Below are positions 1-8,899 of a DNA stretch of 64,000 nucleotides, piece by piece (the stretch's first letter is position 1; each line of letters begins with the position of its first letter). Origin of the DNA: Dinoroseobacter sp965279125 (GTDB lineage: Bacteria; Pseudomonadota; Alphaproteobacteria; Rhodobacterales; Rhodobacteraceae); contig CBDIHL010000028.1 in assembly GCA_965279125.1 (NCBI GenBank), positions 1 to 64,000 of the forward strand, written 5' to 3'. Made by a program: the position numbers and the translations under genes. Under the pieces are notes generated by a model. It was given only the letters and a program-made list of their open reading frames with translations. It made no database searches and was not told where the DNA came from.

Positions 1-90
1 ACCCCGCATTCGGGCCAGTGCAACCACGGGCGGCCCACATATGTATCGCTGAAACTGTCTGATATCGAACGGCTTTTCGGGCGCACATGA
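1..90 (+). CDS. mutL: DNA mismatch repair protein MutL, C-terminal end (partial)
   Basis: Frame 1 is open from the first base to a TGA at 88-90 and encodes 29 residues containing CNHGRPTYVSLKLSDIERLF, the conserved C-terminal tail of MutL (the CxHGRP metal-binding motif followed by a terminal helix). MutL couples MutS mismatch recognition to strand incision. The gene begins outside the window. Its stop overlaps the rmuC start (ATGA), so the two are translationally coupled. The fragment is short, so the call rests mainly on the HGRPT motif. Confidence 0.85.
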   Translation, partial: TPHSGQCNHGRPTYVSLKLSDIERLFGRT

Positions 91-1247
91 TCCAGATTGG
101 CGGGCGGTCTTTTGCGCTGAGCGACCCCAGCGTGCTGGTGGTCATCGGGGGCGCGTTGGCGATCCTCGCGATCCTGATCCTGCTGATTGTGGCGCTGCGG
201 GGCCTCAGCAAAACCGCTCGCATGACCGAGCCAATGTTCCAGCATATGAACTATCTCGGCCAATCCGTGCAGAACCTCGCCAACGGACAACAGCAACTCG
301 CAGGGGGGCTGCAAGCGGTGTCCGAAGCGCAAGCGCACGCGCAGACCCAAATGTTAACCACAATGGAAAAGAGGCTGGAGGAAGTGACGTTGCGCATGGG
401 CGAATCGCTGCATGGTTCGGCCAATCGCACCGCGCATTCCTTGGGCGAGTTGCAGCAACGCCTCGCTACCATCGACAAAGCACAAGCCAATATCGAGAAG
501 CTGTCGGGCGATGTGCTGGGCCTGCAAGACATCCTGTCGAACAAGCAAACGCGGGGCGCATTTGGCGAGATTCAGCTGCATGATATCGTCGGCAAAGCGC
601 TGCCCTCGGACGCATTTACCATGCAGGCGACCCTGTCGAACGGCAAACGCGCGGATTGCCTTGTGCACCTGCCGAACCCGCCCGGCCCCATCGTGATCGA
701 CAGCAAATTCCCGCTGGAGGCCTATGAGGCGCTGCGCCGGGCCGAGACGAAAACGGAGGCCGAGCTTGCCGCCCGTCAGATGCGGATCGCGGTCAAGACC
801 CACATCAAGGCCATCGCCGACAAGTATATTCTCGAGGGTGAAACGGCGGACGGCGCGTTGATGTTCCTGCCCTCGGAAGCCGTCTATGCCGAATTGCACG
901 CGAACTTTCCCGAGGTCGTGCGGGAGGGGTTTGCCGCAAGGGTCTGGATCGTCTCGCCGACCACTTGCATGGCGACGCTGAACACGATGCGCGCGGTGCT
1001 CAAGGACGCTCGGATGCGCGAACAGGCGGGCACGATCCGCAAGCAATTGGCGATGCTGCACCGCGATGTTGCGTTGGTGGTCGAACGCGTGGACAAGCTG
1101 AACACGCATTTCGGTCAAGCGCGCAAGGATCTTGAAGAAATCACCACGGCGGCCGAGCGCGCGGGCAAGCGAGCCACCCGCATTGATGCGTTTGAGTTTG
1201 AGGACGAGGGGGGCGATCCGCTGTCTCTAAACCGCCCTAAACCCTAG
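87..1247 (+). CDS. rmuC: DNA recombination protein RmuC
   Basis: The 386-residue protein has one N-terminal membrane segment (about residues 15-40), a long coiled coil (about 50-150) and the RmuC nuclease-like core, including the signature VIDSKFPLEAYEAL near residue 207. Family members limit inversion at short inverted repeats and have a PD-(D/E)XK-like fold; a direct activity is not shown here. The ATG overlaps the mutL stop by 4 nt, so it probably belongs to a mutL operon. Length is typical of shorter alphaproteobacterial RmuC proteins. Confidence 0.93.
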   Translation: MIQIGGRSFALSDPSVLVVIGGALAILAILILLIVALRGLSKTARMTEPMFQHMNYLGQSVQNLANGQQQLAGGLQAVSEAQAHAQTQMLTTMEKRLEEVTLRMGESLHGSANRTAHSLGELQQRLATIDKAQANIEKLSGDVLGLQDILSNKQTRGAFGEIQLHDIVGKALPSDAFTMQATLSNGKRADCLVHLPNPPGPIVIDSKFPLEAYEALRRAETKTEAELAARQMRIAVKTHIKAIADKYILEGETADGALMFLPSEAVYAELHANFPEVVREGFAARVWIVSPTTCMATLNTMRAVLKDARMREQAGTIRKQLAMLHRDVALVVERVDKLNTHFGQARKDLEEITTAAERAGKRATRIDAFEFEDEGGDPLSLNRPKP

Positions 1248-1254
1248 ACTTACG

Positions 1255-1923
1255 TCAAATCCGCAGGAACGGCTGCGCGATTTTCGGGATGAAGCCGGTG
1301 AATTTCAGCGGTGCATCGGTCGCGGCAAGGCAAATGCAATCCTCGTCATCCGTAGCGATTGGCGTGTGTTCCACATTCGGATCGCAGATCTCGACATCGC
1401 CCGCGCCGAACATGGCAAACTCGTCGCGAAACGCGCCCTTCAGAACCAGCGTCATTTCAGTACCGGTATGCCCATGATCCGGGACCTCGCACCCAGCGGG
1501 AATATAGAGCAACCGCACTGACGCGTCCTTAGAGGTCGGCAAAATCGCTTGCTTCACGCCACCACCAACCTTGCGCCATTTCACAGCGTCCAGATCGCCG
1601 CCTATATAGTCCTGCAAGGGGCTGGGGAAGACATCAGCCGCAGATTTCGCGGTCATCTTGACCTTAATCGCATCATCAACCGGAGCGGCCTCGATCATCG
1701 CGAAGCAGGCGTTCAAGGCATCCTCGCTTAGCTCCATCTCGCGCACGTCTTCGAGGACGACACCGCCCACGGCCTCATGCGCTTCGACCATCGCGCGACA
1801 TTCGTCACACAGGCTCACATGCGTCGCTACGATAAGGTTGAACGCCTCAGGCAACGTCCCGGCTGCGTAGGCCATGACTATGTTGTCGGTCAGGTGATGT
1901 TTGATCGTGTGTGTCATGGTCAT
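1255..1923 (-). CDS. chrR: ChrR-type zinc anti-sigma factor (cupin fused)
   Basis: This 222-residue protein has the two-domain layout of Rhodobacter ChrR. The N-terminal anti-sigma zinc site shows His10, His35, Cys39 and Cys42, with the H-x24-H-x3-C-x2-C spacing of ChrR. The C-terminal cupin carries the HGHTGTE metal motif near residue 150 and a second His in NVEHTP. ChrR sequesters RpoE and releases it on singlet oxygen, which needs the cupin domain. It starts 2 nt after the rpoE stop, so the two form an operon. A second in-frame ATG two codons later is an equally possible start. Confidence 0.93.
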   Translation of the reverse strand: MTMTHTIKHHLTDNIVMAYAAGTLPEAFNLIVATHVSLCDECRAMVEAHEAVGGVVLEDVREMELSEDALNACFAMIEAAPVDDAIKVKMTAKSAADVFPSPLQDYIGGDLDAVKWRKVGGGVKQAILPTSKDASVRLLYIPAGCEVPDHGHTGTEMTLVLKGAFRDEFAMFGAGDVEICDPNVEHTPIATDDEDCICLAATDAPLKFTGFIPKIAQPFLRI

Positions 1924-1924
1924 T

Positions 1925-2491
1925 TCAATTCATATCGTGGCGCAGGCGCTCGAGGGCTAACCTAATGCGGGACTTGATTGTGCCAAGGGGCAATCCCGTC
2001 TCGGTTGCAATTTCGCTGTGGCTGAGGTCGCCGTAGAACGCCCGTTCCACCAAGATGCGCTGCTTTTCGGGCAGCTCTGCAATCGCGACGCGCAACCTTT
2101 CGGTGTCTTGCTGCAGCGCCATGGCGTCGGCTTGATCCGGTTCGGCCTCTGGACCCCAAGGCAGATCCTCGGGCTCAGGCCTGCGTTGCTTACGCAGCAT
2201 GTCGATCTTTCGGTTCCGGGCAATCGTAAAGATCCACGTCGCTACGCTTGCGCGCTGCGGATCAAACAGATGTGCCTTTTGCCAAACGGTCGCCATAACG
2301 TCCTGTGCCACTTCCTCGGCCAGCGCATCGCTGGTGCCGGATTTCATCAAAAAACCCTTCAGCCGTGGCGCGAAATGCCGAAACAGGTCGGCAAATGCCT
2401 TCCGGTCCTTATCATCGCGCACCCGCAAAAGAAGCGAGACCCAAAGCAGGTCTTCCTCTTCACGGCTTCGAGCCTGTTTTGCGACTGACAC
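1925..2491 (-). CDS. rpoE: ECF sigma factor RpoE (singlet-oxygen response)
   Basis: The protein has 188 residues with sigma-70 region 2 (FADLFRHFAPRLKGFLMKSG through ASVATWIFTIARNRKIDMLR) and region 4 (LPEKQRILVERAFYGDLSHSEIA then LGTIKSRIRLALERLR). Pairing with chrR identifies it as the ECF11-type RpoE that directs the singlet-oxygen response in Rhodobacter relatives. The start is GTG, with GGAG about 10 nt upstream. A candidate self-recognised promoter lies about 110 nt upstream, consistent with the autoregulation known for this family. The divergent operon beginning at 2728 is the cognate neighbouring regulon in R. sphaeroides. Confidence 0.93.
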   Translation of the reverse strand: MSVAKQARSREEEDLLWVSLLLRVRDDKDRKAFADLFRHFAPRLKGFLMKSGTSDALAEEVAQDVMATVWQKAHLFDPQRASVATWIFTIARNRKIDMLRKQRRPEPEDLPWGPEAEPDQADAMALQQDTERLRVAIAELPEKQRILVERAFYGDLSHSEIATETGLPLGTIKSRIRLALERLRHDMN

Positions 2492-2600
2492 CTAAAAAGC
2501 GCTCCGTTCGATCACATGCGAGTTGGCACGTTGCCCTTGATATGGACGCCAACGCACCTGCGCATCAGGAAAGTTGCGCCTTGTTGGTGTGTCACATAGG

Positions 2601-2630
2601 TCTTTACGCGCCGTTGGTCCAACTGGATCA
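2601..2630 (-). promoter_or_regulatory. Candidate RpoE-dependent promoter of rpoE-chrR
   Basis: Read on the minus strand, TGATCC (2630-2625) is followed after 18 nt by TAAAGA (2606-2601). TGATCC is the -35 element known for Rhodobacter RpoE promoters. It points at rpoE with a leader of about 100 nt. The match is by eye and the -10 element is weakly conserved, so the start site is inferred. No equally good element was found facing the divergent ufaD-like gene. Confidence 0.5.
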
Positions 2631-2727
2631 CAAGAAAAACTGCACAAGGGCGGATCACCGCCAAATCAATCCATTTCGGAAGCTGGGCCGTATCCCTGCT
2701 ACCAAGACCAAGTGGGGACTATTCTTT

Positions 2728-4026
2728 ATGCCGTTCGAGACCTTCAAAGGCGCGCCCAAGCGTATCGCCGTCATTGGCGCTGGCATCTCCGGTATGGGGG
2801 CGGCGCATATGCTGTCGCGCCAGAACAACGTGGTGCTGTTCGAGGCGGAGAAGCGTCTAGGTGGCCATGCGCGCACTGTGATTGCAGGCAAGAACGGGGA
2901 CCAAGCTGTCGATACGGGCTTTATCGTCTTTAACAATGCCAACTATCCGAACCTGCTGAGGCTGTTTGGCGAGCTGGATGTACCCATTGCGAAAAGCGAT
3001 ATGAGTTTTGCCGCGTCCATCAATGGCGGCGCTTTGGAATATGGATTGCACTCGCTTGGGGCGCTGTTTGCTCAGAAAAAGAACCTCGCGAACCCAAAGT
3101 TCCTCGGCATGTGCCGCGACGTGCTACGGTTTAACAAGCGCGCGCTGGAGGTTGCCGATCATCCCGAGATGACAATTGGTCAGTTTCTAGAGCGTTTGGG
3201 CACCGGCGATTGGTTCCGCGACTATTATATACTCCCCCTTTCCGGTGCGATCTGGTCCACACCGATAGATAGAATCCTCGACTTTCCCGCGCAGGCGATG
3301 ATCCAGTTTTTCAAGAACCACGCTTTGATGGGCATCACGGGTCAGCATCAATGGTACACCGTCGAAGGTGGATCGATCGAGTATGTGCGAAGGCTTGAAG
3401 CCGCTATGGTCAAGCAAGGCGTCGAGTTGCGTTTGGGCGCGCCTATCGAGGGTGTGAGGCGCGCTGAGGGCGGCGCGATGATCAAGGCGCAAGGGGCGGA
3501 GTGGGACATGTTCGACGAGGTGGTCTTTGCCACCCATTCCGATCAGACCCTTGCGATGATGGCCGATCCGAGCCCTGCGGAACACGCCGCTCTATCGGCG
3601 ATCAAGTATCAGCCAAACACCGCCGTGCTGCATGCCGATGCGCGCTTGATGCCGACCCGTCGGGTGTGTTGGGCATCGTGGAATTATGTCGAACCGAAGG
3701 GGCCAAAGCCCGAGAAGATCGACCTGACCTACTGGATGAACTGCTTGCAGCCGATCCCCGAGAGCGATCCGCTTTTCGTAACGCTGAACTCCAACACCCC
3801 GATCCGCGACGAGCTGATCTATGATGAAGTGACCTTCGCCCATCCGGTCTATGACGTGGCCGCGCAAAACGGGCGCGAGGCGATCCGGTCGATGCAAGGG
3901 ATGCGCAACACTTGGTTCTGTGGGGCGTGGATGAAGAACGGCTTTCATGAGGATGGTCTTGCAAGTGCCGTGGACGTTGTCGCGGGCATGGCCGAACGCG
4001 GCGCGCCGGAGACGGTGCCTGCATGA
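2728..4026 (+). CDS. ufaD: FAD-dependent amine-oxidase-family protein, UfaD-like fatty acid desaturase
   Basis: The 432-residue flavoprotein opens with a Rossmann dinucleotide fold (IAVIGAGISGMGAAHML then LFEAEKRLGGHA), continues with an amine oxidase core (VEGGSIEYVRRLEAAM) and ends with a FAD-contacting FCGAWMKNGFHEDGLASAV segment. The orthologous position next to rpoE in R. sphaeroides (RSP1091) encodes UfaD, which acts on methylated unsaturated acyl chains in furan fatty acid synthesis; that function is transferred by context. An open frame extends upstream, but ATG 2728 lies just before the dinucleotide fold and matches the family start. It overlaps the next gene by ATGA, so this is the first gene of a tight operon. 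Confidence 0.8.
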   Translation: MPFETFKGAPKRIAVIGAGISGMGAAHMLSRQNNVVLFEAEKRLGGHARTVIAGKNGDQAVDTGFIVFNNANYPNLLRLFGELDVPIAKSDMSFAASINGGALEYGLHSLGALFAQKKNLANPKFLGMCRDVLRFNKRALEVADHPEMTIGQFLERLGTGDWFRDYYILPLSGAIWSTPIDRILDFPAQAMIQFFKNHALMGITGQHQWYTVEGGSIEYVRRLEAAMVKQGVELRLGAPIEGVRRAEGGAMIKAQGAEWDMFDEVVFATHSDQTLAMMADPSPAEHAALSAIKYQPNTAVLHADARLMPTRRVCWASWNYVEPKGPKPEKIDLTYWMNCLQPIPESDPLFVTLNSNTPIRDELIYDEVTFAHPVYDVAAQNGREAIRSMQGMRNTWFCGAWMKNGFHEDGLASAVDVVAGMAERGAPETVPA

Positions 4027-4781
4027 TCTCGGGCGTCGATCATATCCGGGGCGAGACGTTCCATGGCCGCAAAGGGGCCGTGGAGAATGCGTTCAAATAC
4101 TCCATTGACTATGTGCTGCTGGACCCTGATGCGCAGGACACGCGGCCCGCTTTGTTCGGTGTGAATGCGGGCAATGTCTCGTCGGTCCAAACGGTCGATC
4201 ATGGCGGCGCGCGCGGGTATGGGCGCGGAACGGCTTGGGTGCGTGATGTGCTCAAAGAGCATGGGCTTGAGGTGGAGGGAGGGCAAATCCTGCTGCTCGC
4301 CCAACCACGCTTCTTGGGTCATGTGTTTAACCCGGTGAGCTTCTGGCTGGTCTATGACGCACAAGATGCGTTGCGCGTGGTCATCTCGGAGGTATCCAAC
4401 ACCTTCGGGGACCGGCATTCATACCTGTGCCACCACGATGATCTGCGCCCGATCACGCGCTCTGATCTGATCACCGCCCAGAAGATATTCCATGTCTCGC
4501 CCTTCCAGCCGATTGAGGGGGACTACACGTTCCGGTTCGACATCAACGACGATCGCGTCGGCGTCTGGATCACCTATAAGACCGGCAATGAGACGCTCTA
4601 TGCGACGCTGACCGGCAAGCGCGCCCCGATGACCAATTTGTCGATCCTGACCTCGCTTATGCGGCGTCCTTTAGGCTCGCGGCGTGTGCTGGGTCTGATC
4701 CATTGGCAAGCGTTGAAGCTGTGGTGGAAAGGTGCGGAATACCGCGCGCGTCCCGAGCCGCCACATAAGGAAATCTCGTGA
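4023..4781 (+). CDS. DUF1365 family protein
   Basis: The 252-residue protein has the hallmark HVFNPVSFWLVYD motif and the adjacent EVSNTFGDRHSYLC, followed by KIFHVSPFQPIEGDYTF, all typical of DUF1365. Members nearly always sit beside the FAD protein found immediately upstream and often near cyclopropane fatty acid synthase genes, which suggests a role in acyl-chain modification; the biochemical activity is unknown. It overlaps both neighbours by 4 nt. Expression is presumably with ufaD under stress control. Confidence 0.85.
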   Translation: MISGVDHIRGETFHGRKGAVENAFKYSIDYVLLDPDAQDTRPALFGVNAGNVSSVQTVDHGGARGYGRGTAWVRDVLKEHGLEVEGGQILLLAQPRFLGHVFNPVSFWLVYDAQDALRVVISEVSNTFGDRHSYLCHHDDLRPITRSDLITAQKIFHVSPFQPIEGDYTFRFDINDDRVGVWITYKTGNETLYATLTGKRAPMTNLSILTSLMRRPLGSRRVLGLIHWQALKLWWKGAEYRARPEPPHKEIS

Positions 4782-6010
4782 TGCGCAACGCACGGGCAGA
4801 TGCGCTTCCCGCCTATGGGGTGTTTGCGGCTATGCTGGCGTCGGCTGGCTTGCCGATCTACATCCATGCGCCGAAGTTCTTCGTGGACAGCTACGGGGTC
4901 AGCCTCGCGTCCTTGGGCGGCGTCTTGTTCGCGCTGCGTTTGCTGGATGTTGTGCAAGACCCGGCCTTTGGCTGGCTGGCGGACAAAACACGGTCGCGGC
5001 GCGCGTTAACCGTCTTGGTGGCGGTTGTCGTGCTCGCGGCGTCGATGATTGGGCTCTTTGCGGTCGCCCCGCCTGTTGCGCCGTTGTTGTGGTTCGCGAT
5101 CTGCCTAACGGGCCTGTTTTCCGCGTTTTCCTTCCTGACGATTTGCTTTTACGCGCAAGGTGTCACCAAGGCCGAAACCATGAAGGGCGGGCATTTCCGG
5201 CTTGCTGCTTGGCGTGAAACCGGCGCACTTTTGGGCGTTTGCATCGCGGCGGCGGCACCTACGCTTCTTCTGGGGTTCTCCTCTCCGTTCGCGCTGTTCT
5301 CGGCGGGGTTCGGGGTCGTGTGCGTGCTGGCCTATCTGTCGATGCGCCGCCAATGGCAGGCCTCCGAGATCGTGGGCGAGACAGGGTTTCGCGAGGTTCT
5401 GCGGGATGCAACCGCGCGCCGTCTGTTGTTGATTGCCTTGGTGAACGCGGCCCCCGTGGCGGTGTCCTCGACGCTGTTTTTGTTCTTCGTTGAAAGCCGT
5501 CTTCTGGCACCGGGCTGGGAAGGCCCGTTGTTGCTGTTGTTCTTCCTTGCCGCCGCAGCCTCCGCCCCCGTTTGGGGCAAGCTGGCTGAACGGTTTGGCG
5601 CAAAGCCCGTGCTGCTGAGCGCTATGGTGCTGGCGATCCTCGCGTTTGGGTATGCCGCAGCACTTGGCCCCGGCGACACGCTTGCCTTCGCGATCATCTG
5701 CATCGCATCCGGCGCTGCGATGGGGGCGGATCTGACGTTGTTGCCTGCGATCTTTGCGCGGCACATGGCGGTGATCGCGCCCAATGCGGCCCAAGCCTTC
5801 GGACTTTGGTCCTTCGTGTCGAAATTCACCCTCGCCTTTGCGGCGGTGACGCTTCTTCCCCTTCTCCAATCTGCTGGATTCACTTCGGGTGCTTCGAACC
5901 CGGCAGAGGCCCTGACCATGCTCAGCGTTCTTTATGCGCTGGTGCCTTGCGCCCTGAAACTGATCGCAATCGCCCTCTTGGCAGCGACGCAACTACCGGA
6001 GTCTGCATGA
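4778..6010 (+). CDS. MFS transporter (GPH/MelB-like)
   Basis: The 410-residue protein is almost wholly hydrophobic, with about 12 predicted membrane segments. It has the MFS loop motif DPAFGWLADKTRSRR near residue 65 and an equivalent repeat, WGKLAERFGAKP, near 268. Families with this pattern are cation-coupled symporters, but no substrate can be deduced. It is translationally coupled to DUF1365 upstream and DUF3833 downstream. The same gene order follows rpoE in Rhodobacter, pointing to a role in the singlet-oxygen regulon rather than sugar uptake. Confidence 0.8.
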   Translation: MMRNARADALPAYGVFAAMLASAGLPIYIHAPKFFVDSYGVSLASLGGVLFALRLLDVVQDPAFGWLADKTRSRRALTVLVAVVVLAASMIGLFAVAPPVAPLLWFAICLTGLFSAFSFLTICFYAQGVTKAETMKGGHFRLAAWRETGALLGVCIAAAAPTLLLGFSSPFALFSAGFGVVCVLAYLSMRRQWQASEIVGETGFREVLRDATARRLLLIALVNAAPVAVSSTLFLFFVESRLLAPGWEGPLLLLFFLAAAASAPVWGKLAERFGAKPVLLSAMVLAILAFGYAAALGPGDTLAFAIICIASGAAMGADLTLLPAIFARHMAVIAPNAAQAFGLWSFVSKFTLAFAAVTLLPLLQSAGFTSGASNPAEALTMLSVLYALVPCALKLIAIALLAATQLPESA

Positions 6011-6597
6011 TGTTTACGACTTTCCTCCTTGGCCTCGCAGTGGCCTTCGCCTCGGTCTGGGCGTTTTCGCGGTATCTGAGCTTTCGGGCACAATCGCCCG
6101 AGGATTACGCAAGCCAGACACCCGTGCTTGATATTCGCGAGCAGCTGAATGGAGCGATCTTGTGCGAGGGGGTCATCTACGGCCCGACGGGCAAAGTCTC
6201 GTCGCGCTTCGTTGCTGATTTCGAGGCCAACTGGGACGGCAATACAGGCGTCATGGCCGAGCACTTTCGCTATGACAGCGGCACGACCCAGGACCGGGAA
6301 TGGACGCTGACCCTGAATGCGGATGGCACGATCAAAGCCGAAGCGCCCGATCTGGTCGGCACAGGCACCGGGCGCCAAAGCGGGTCGAGCGTGCTGCTGA
6401 ACTACCGCATCAAGTTGCCCGAAAGCTCGGGCGGGCATGTTCTGGATGTCACTGACTGGATGTATCTGATGGAAAACGGAACCATCATGAACCGCAGTCA
6501 GTTCCGTAAATATGGTATCAAGGTGGCTGAGTTGGTCGCCACGATGCGCCCGGCTGCTGCCGAGGCTGCATTGGCTGATGCCAACAAGGCCGCATAA
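6007..6597 (+). CDS. DUF3833 family protein
   Basis: The 196-residue protein has one N-terminal membrane segment (FTTFLLGLAVAFASVWAF) and a soluble beta-rich DUF3833 domain, recognisable from LNGAILCEGVIYGPTGKVSS and DWMYLMENGTIMNRSQFRKYGIKV. The function is unknown; members are small envelope proteins resembling lipocalin-like folds. The ATG at 6007 overlaps the MFS stop, which decides the start. A second DUF3833 protein, in lipoprotein form, is encoded at 45076-45600, so the genome carries at least two paralogues. Confidence 0.82.
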   Translation: MMFTTFLLGLAVAFASVWAFSRYLSFRAQSPEDYASQTPVLDIREQLNGAILCEGVIYGPTGKVSSRFVADFEANWDGNTGVMAEHFRYDSGTTQDREWTLTLNADGTIKAEAPDLVGTGTGRQSGSSVLLNYRIKLPESSGGHVLDVTDWMYLMENGTIMNRSQFRKYGIKVAELVATMRPAAAEAALADANKAA

Positions 6598-6608
6598 GGA
6601 GAAAACCC

Positions 6609-7352
6609 GTGAGAGATTGGCAAGGCAAACGCTACTGGTTGGTCGGCGCATCCGAAGGGTTGGGGCGCTCGGTCGCCATGCAACTCAGCAAGCTGGGCGT
6701 CGAGGTTATTCTATCCGCCCGCAGCGAAGACCGGTTGCAGGAACTGGCGTCTGAGCTGCCGGGCAAATCTCAGGTCGTGCCTGTCGATATCTCAGACCTC
6801 GCGTCGGTCAAAGCCGCCGCCGAGGCCGCAGGCGAGCTTGACGGCGTGGTCTTCCTCGCGGGCGTTTACTGGCCGCAATCCGCGCAGAACTGGGATGTCG
6901 AACAGGTCGAAGCGATGTGCGACATCAACTTCACCGGGGCCGCGCGCGTCGTGGGATCAGTCATCGGCGGGATGGTTGCGCGTGACAGCGGCCATGTGGT
7001 GTTGACCGGATCGCTATCGGCCTTCCGCGGCTTGCCGGGCGCGATTGGCTACGCGGCGTCCAAGGGCGGCGTGCAAGCGCTGGCGGAATCGATGGAATGC
7101 GATTTGCGCGGGTCGGGCGTTCAGGTCCAGATCATCAATCCCGGCTATATCAAGACGCGTCTGACCGACAAAAACACCCACGCGATGCCGTTCATCATGG
7201 AAGCCGACGATGCGGCCCGTGAAATGGTCGAGTTCATGGGCACGGATCGCTTCAAAAAGAGCTTCCCGCGTGCGTTCAGCCTGTTCTTCCGGGCCAGTCA
7301 GTTCTTTCCAGATTGGCTCTATTACCGGGTGTTTGGCAGCGGGGGCAAATAG
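6609..7352 (+). CDS. Short-chain dehydrogenase/reductase
   Basis: The 247-residue classical SDR has a cofactor site variant WLVGASEGLGRSVA near the start, a catalytic Ser in LTGSLSAFRGLPG, and the YxxxK pair in IGYAASKGG. Its GTG start has GGAG nearby (AAGGAGAAAACCC). It lies 11 nt after the DUF3833 gene and is the last member of the ufaD-like operon. The substrate is unknown; by context it may reduce a product of oxidised lipid. Confidence 0.85.
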   Translation: MRDWQGKRYWLVGASEGLGRSVAMQLSKLGVEVILSARSEDRLQELASELPGKSQVVPVDISDLASVKAAAEAAGELDGVVFLAGVYWPQSAQNWDVEQVEAMCDINFTGAARVVGSVIGGMVARDSGHVVLTGSLSAFRGLPGAIGYAASKGGVQALAESMECDLRGSGVQVQIINPGYIKTRLTDKNTHAMPFIMEADDAAREMVEFMGTDRFKKSFPRAFSLFFRASQFFPDWLYYRVFGSGGK

Positions 7353-7423
7353 CCGCTGCACCTTGGGGTTGCGCCGAGGGGGCGTTTTGCCGTTGACTTG
7401 GCGCACCCTGTAGGAGGCCGACC

Positions 7424-7738
7424 ATGCTTGAGATCAGCACATCTAAACTCGTCCGCGTGATAGCCCTTGCGCGGGAAAACGGCCCCGAGTCGGTGCATAT
7501 GCACGACTATATCGCGGGCATGAACGAGGACGAAAAGATCAGCCTTGTTGCCTGCATGTGGATCGGGCGCGACAGCTTTGACGCGGATGATCTGGCAGAG
7601 GCGAAAGCGACCGCGCGCCAGGAAGCCACCGCGCCAACCGAGGAATACCTGAGCGGTATCCCCGAGCTGGCAGATTATCTGGAAAGCGGAATGGACGCGC
7701 TCGGCATCGATGTGACCGACGCCGAGGACGATCTTTAG
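7424..7738 (+). CDS. DUF3775 domain protein
   Basis: A 104-residue acidic protein with LVACMWIGRDSF and a C-terminal SGIPELADYLESGMDALG, the pattern of DUF3775. It is small, soluble, with no membrane segment or catalytic motif that can be seen. AGGAGG precedes the ATG. It is convergent with the saccharopine reductase-like gene, whose stop lies 4 nt away. No function is assigned. Confidence 0.75.
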   Translation: MLEISTSKLVRVIALARENGPESVHMHDYIAGMNEDEKISLVACMWIGRDSFDADDLAEAKATARQEATAPTEEYLSGIPELADYLESGMDALGIDVTDAEDDL

Positions 7739-7741
7739 CGC

Positions 7742-8887
7742 CTAGTCGGCTAGGTGATCCACGACGGTCAGATACTGGGCGAGGTCTGAGACCGTGCCCA
7801 ACCAATCGCCAACCAGCTCCGGCGCGTTTGGCGCGGCTGATACGCCCGCACCGATTTTGCCAGCGATTGCCGCCTCAACCGCCAAGGAGACGGGCACCGA
7901 GACCAGACGCGCCATCGCCGTGCCGTTTGCATCGCCCCACGCATCCATCACGTAGGTCTTGTGCCAGACCGCCTTGCCGTTCGCTTCGGCCTTCAGGTCA
8001 ACGCAGAGCACCACGCGGTCCGGCTCGCCCTCGTCATACGCGTTTTCCGCCCAGAACTGATCCGACATCTCGCGCAAACGGGCCTCGCCCGCCTCGCCTG
8101 ACAATGTTTCGATTTCGGTGAACACATCGCCCCAGGCCTCTGTCCAGCCGTTCAGGCGCAGGGTGCCCCGGACAAAGGTTTGCGTGTTCCAGTCTTCGCC
8201 AAAATCGTACTGCGCCATGAACGGCAGCGAGTCGCGGTTCGGATACACCTCGAAGCTTTCGGGCGTTGGCAGCGGGGCGGTGTAGGTGGAAATCGCGTCC
8301 CAAGGGCGCGCCACATCGAACGGCTTGCCATCGCGCAAGGATTTGGAGGGCGAGCGTAGCGCTTTCAATACCCCCAGCGGCGACCAGCTGAACTTATAGC
8401 GAAACGGGTTCGGCGTCTTCGGGATGCCGCCACAATAGCTGAGGAAGTGCGTGGCATTCGCAGGCGCAAAGGCCTCAGAGGCGCGGTAGTCTTCAACCAA
8501 GGCGTGGGCCATCAGATGGTCGATGCCGGGATCAAGGCCGACCTCGTTCACAAGGGCCACACCGGCCGCCTTTGCCACCGAATCAAGCGCGCGCATGTCC
8601 GGCGCGATATAGCTGGAGGACACGAAATGCGCGCCTTTGCCAATGGAAAGCTCGGCAAGCGGGACGTGCCAATCGCCCGGCAGCATGGACACGACGACAT
8701 CGCCGGGGGTCAAAACCGCCCCAAGCGTGTCGATGTCAAACCCCGCGATCTTATCGGTCAGGTCACCCACAGCCTCGCGCGCTTTGTCTGGCGTCCGGTT
8801 CCAGACCTGCACATCATGGCCAGCCTCGATCAGTCGCCGAAGACCGGGAATCGCACTTAGGCCAGTGCCGCACCAATGAATTGTCAT
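7742..8887 (-). CDS. Saccharopine dehydrogenase (glutamate-forming)-like
   Basis: The 381-residue protein has an N-terminal Rossmann fold (IHWCGTGLSAIPGLRRL) and the saccharopine reductase motifs VALVNEVGLDPGIDHLMAH and YCGGIPKTPNPFRYKFSWSP. LYS9-type enzymes interconvert saccharopine with aminoadipate semialdehyde and glutamate. It lies 12 nt downstream of a LYS1-like gene, so together they give both halves of the saccharopine route as separate polypeptides, most likely for lysine degradation. Direction of flux is inferred from bacterial precedent. Confidence 0.85.
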   Translation of the reverse strand: MTIHWCGTGLSAIPGLRRLIEAGHDVQVWNRTPDKAREAVGDLTDKIAGFDIDTLGAVLTPGDVVVSMLPGDWHVPLAELSIGKGAHFVSSSYIAPDMRALDSVAKAAGVALVNEVGLDPGIDHLMAHALVEDYRASEAFAPANATHFLSYCGGIPKTPNPFRYKFSWSPLGVLKALRSPSKSLRDGKPFDVARPWDAISTYTAPLPTPESFEVYPNRDSLPFMAQYDFGEDWNTQTFVRGTLRLNGWTEAWGDVFTEIETLSGEAGEARLREMSDQFWAENAYDEGEPDRVVLCVDLKAEANGKAVWHKTYVMDAWGDANGTAMARLVSVPVSLAVEAAIAGKIGAGVSAAPNAPELVGDWLGTVSDLAQYLTVVDHLAD

Positions 8888-8899
8888 ACGCGTATCTCC

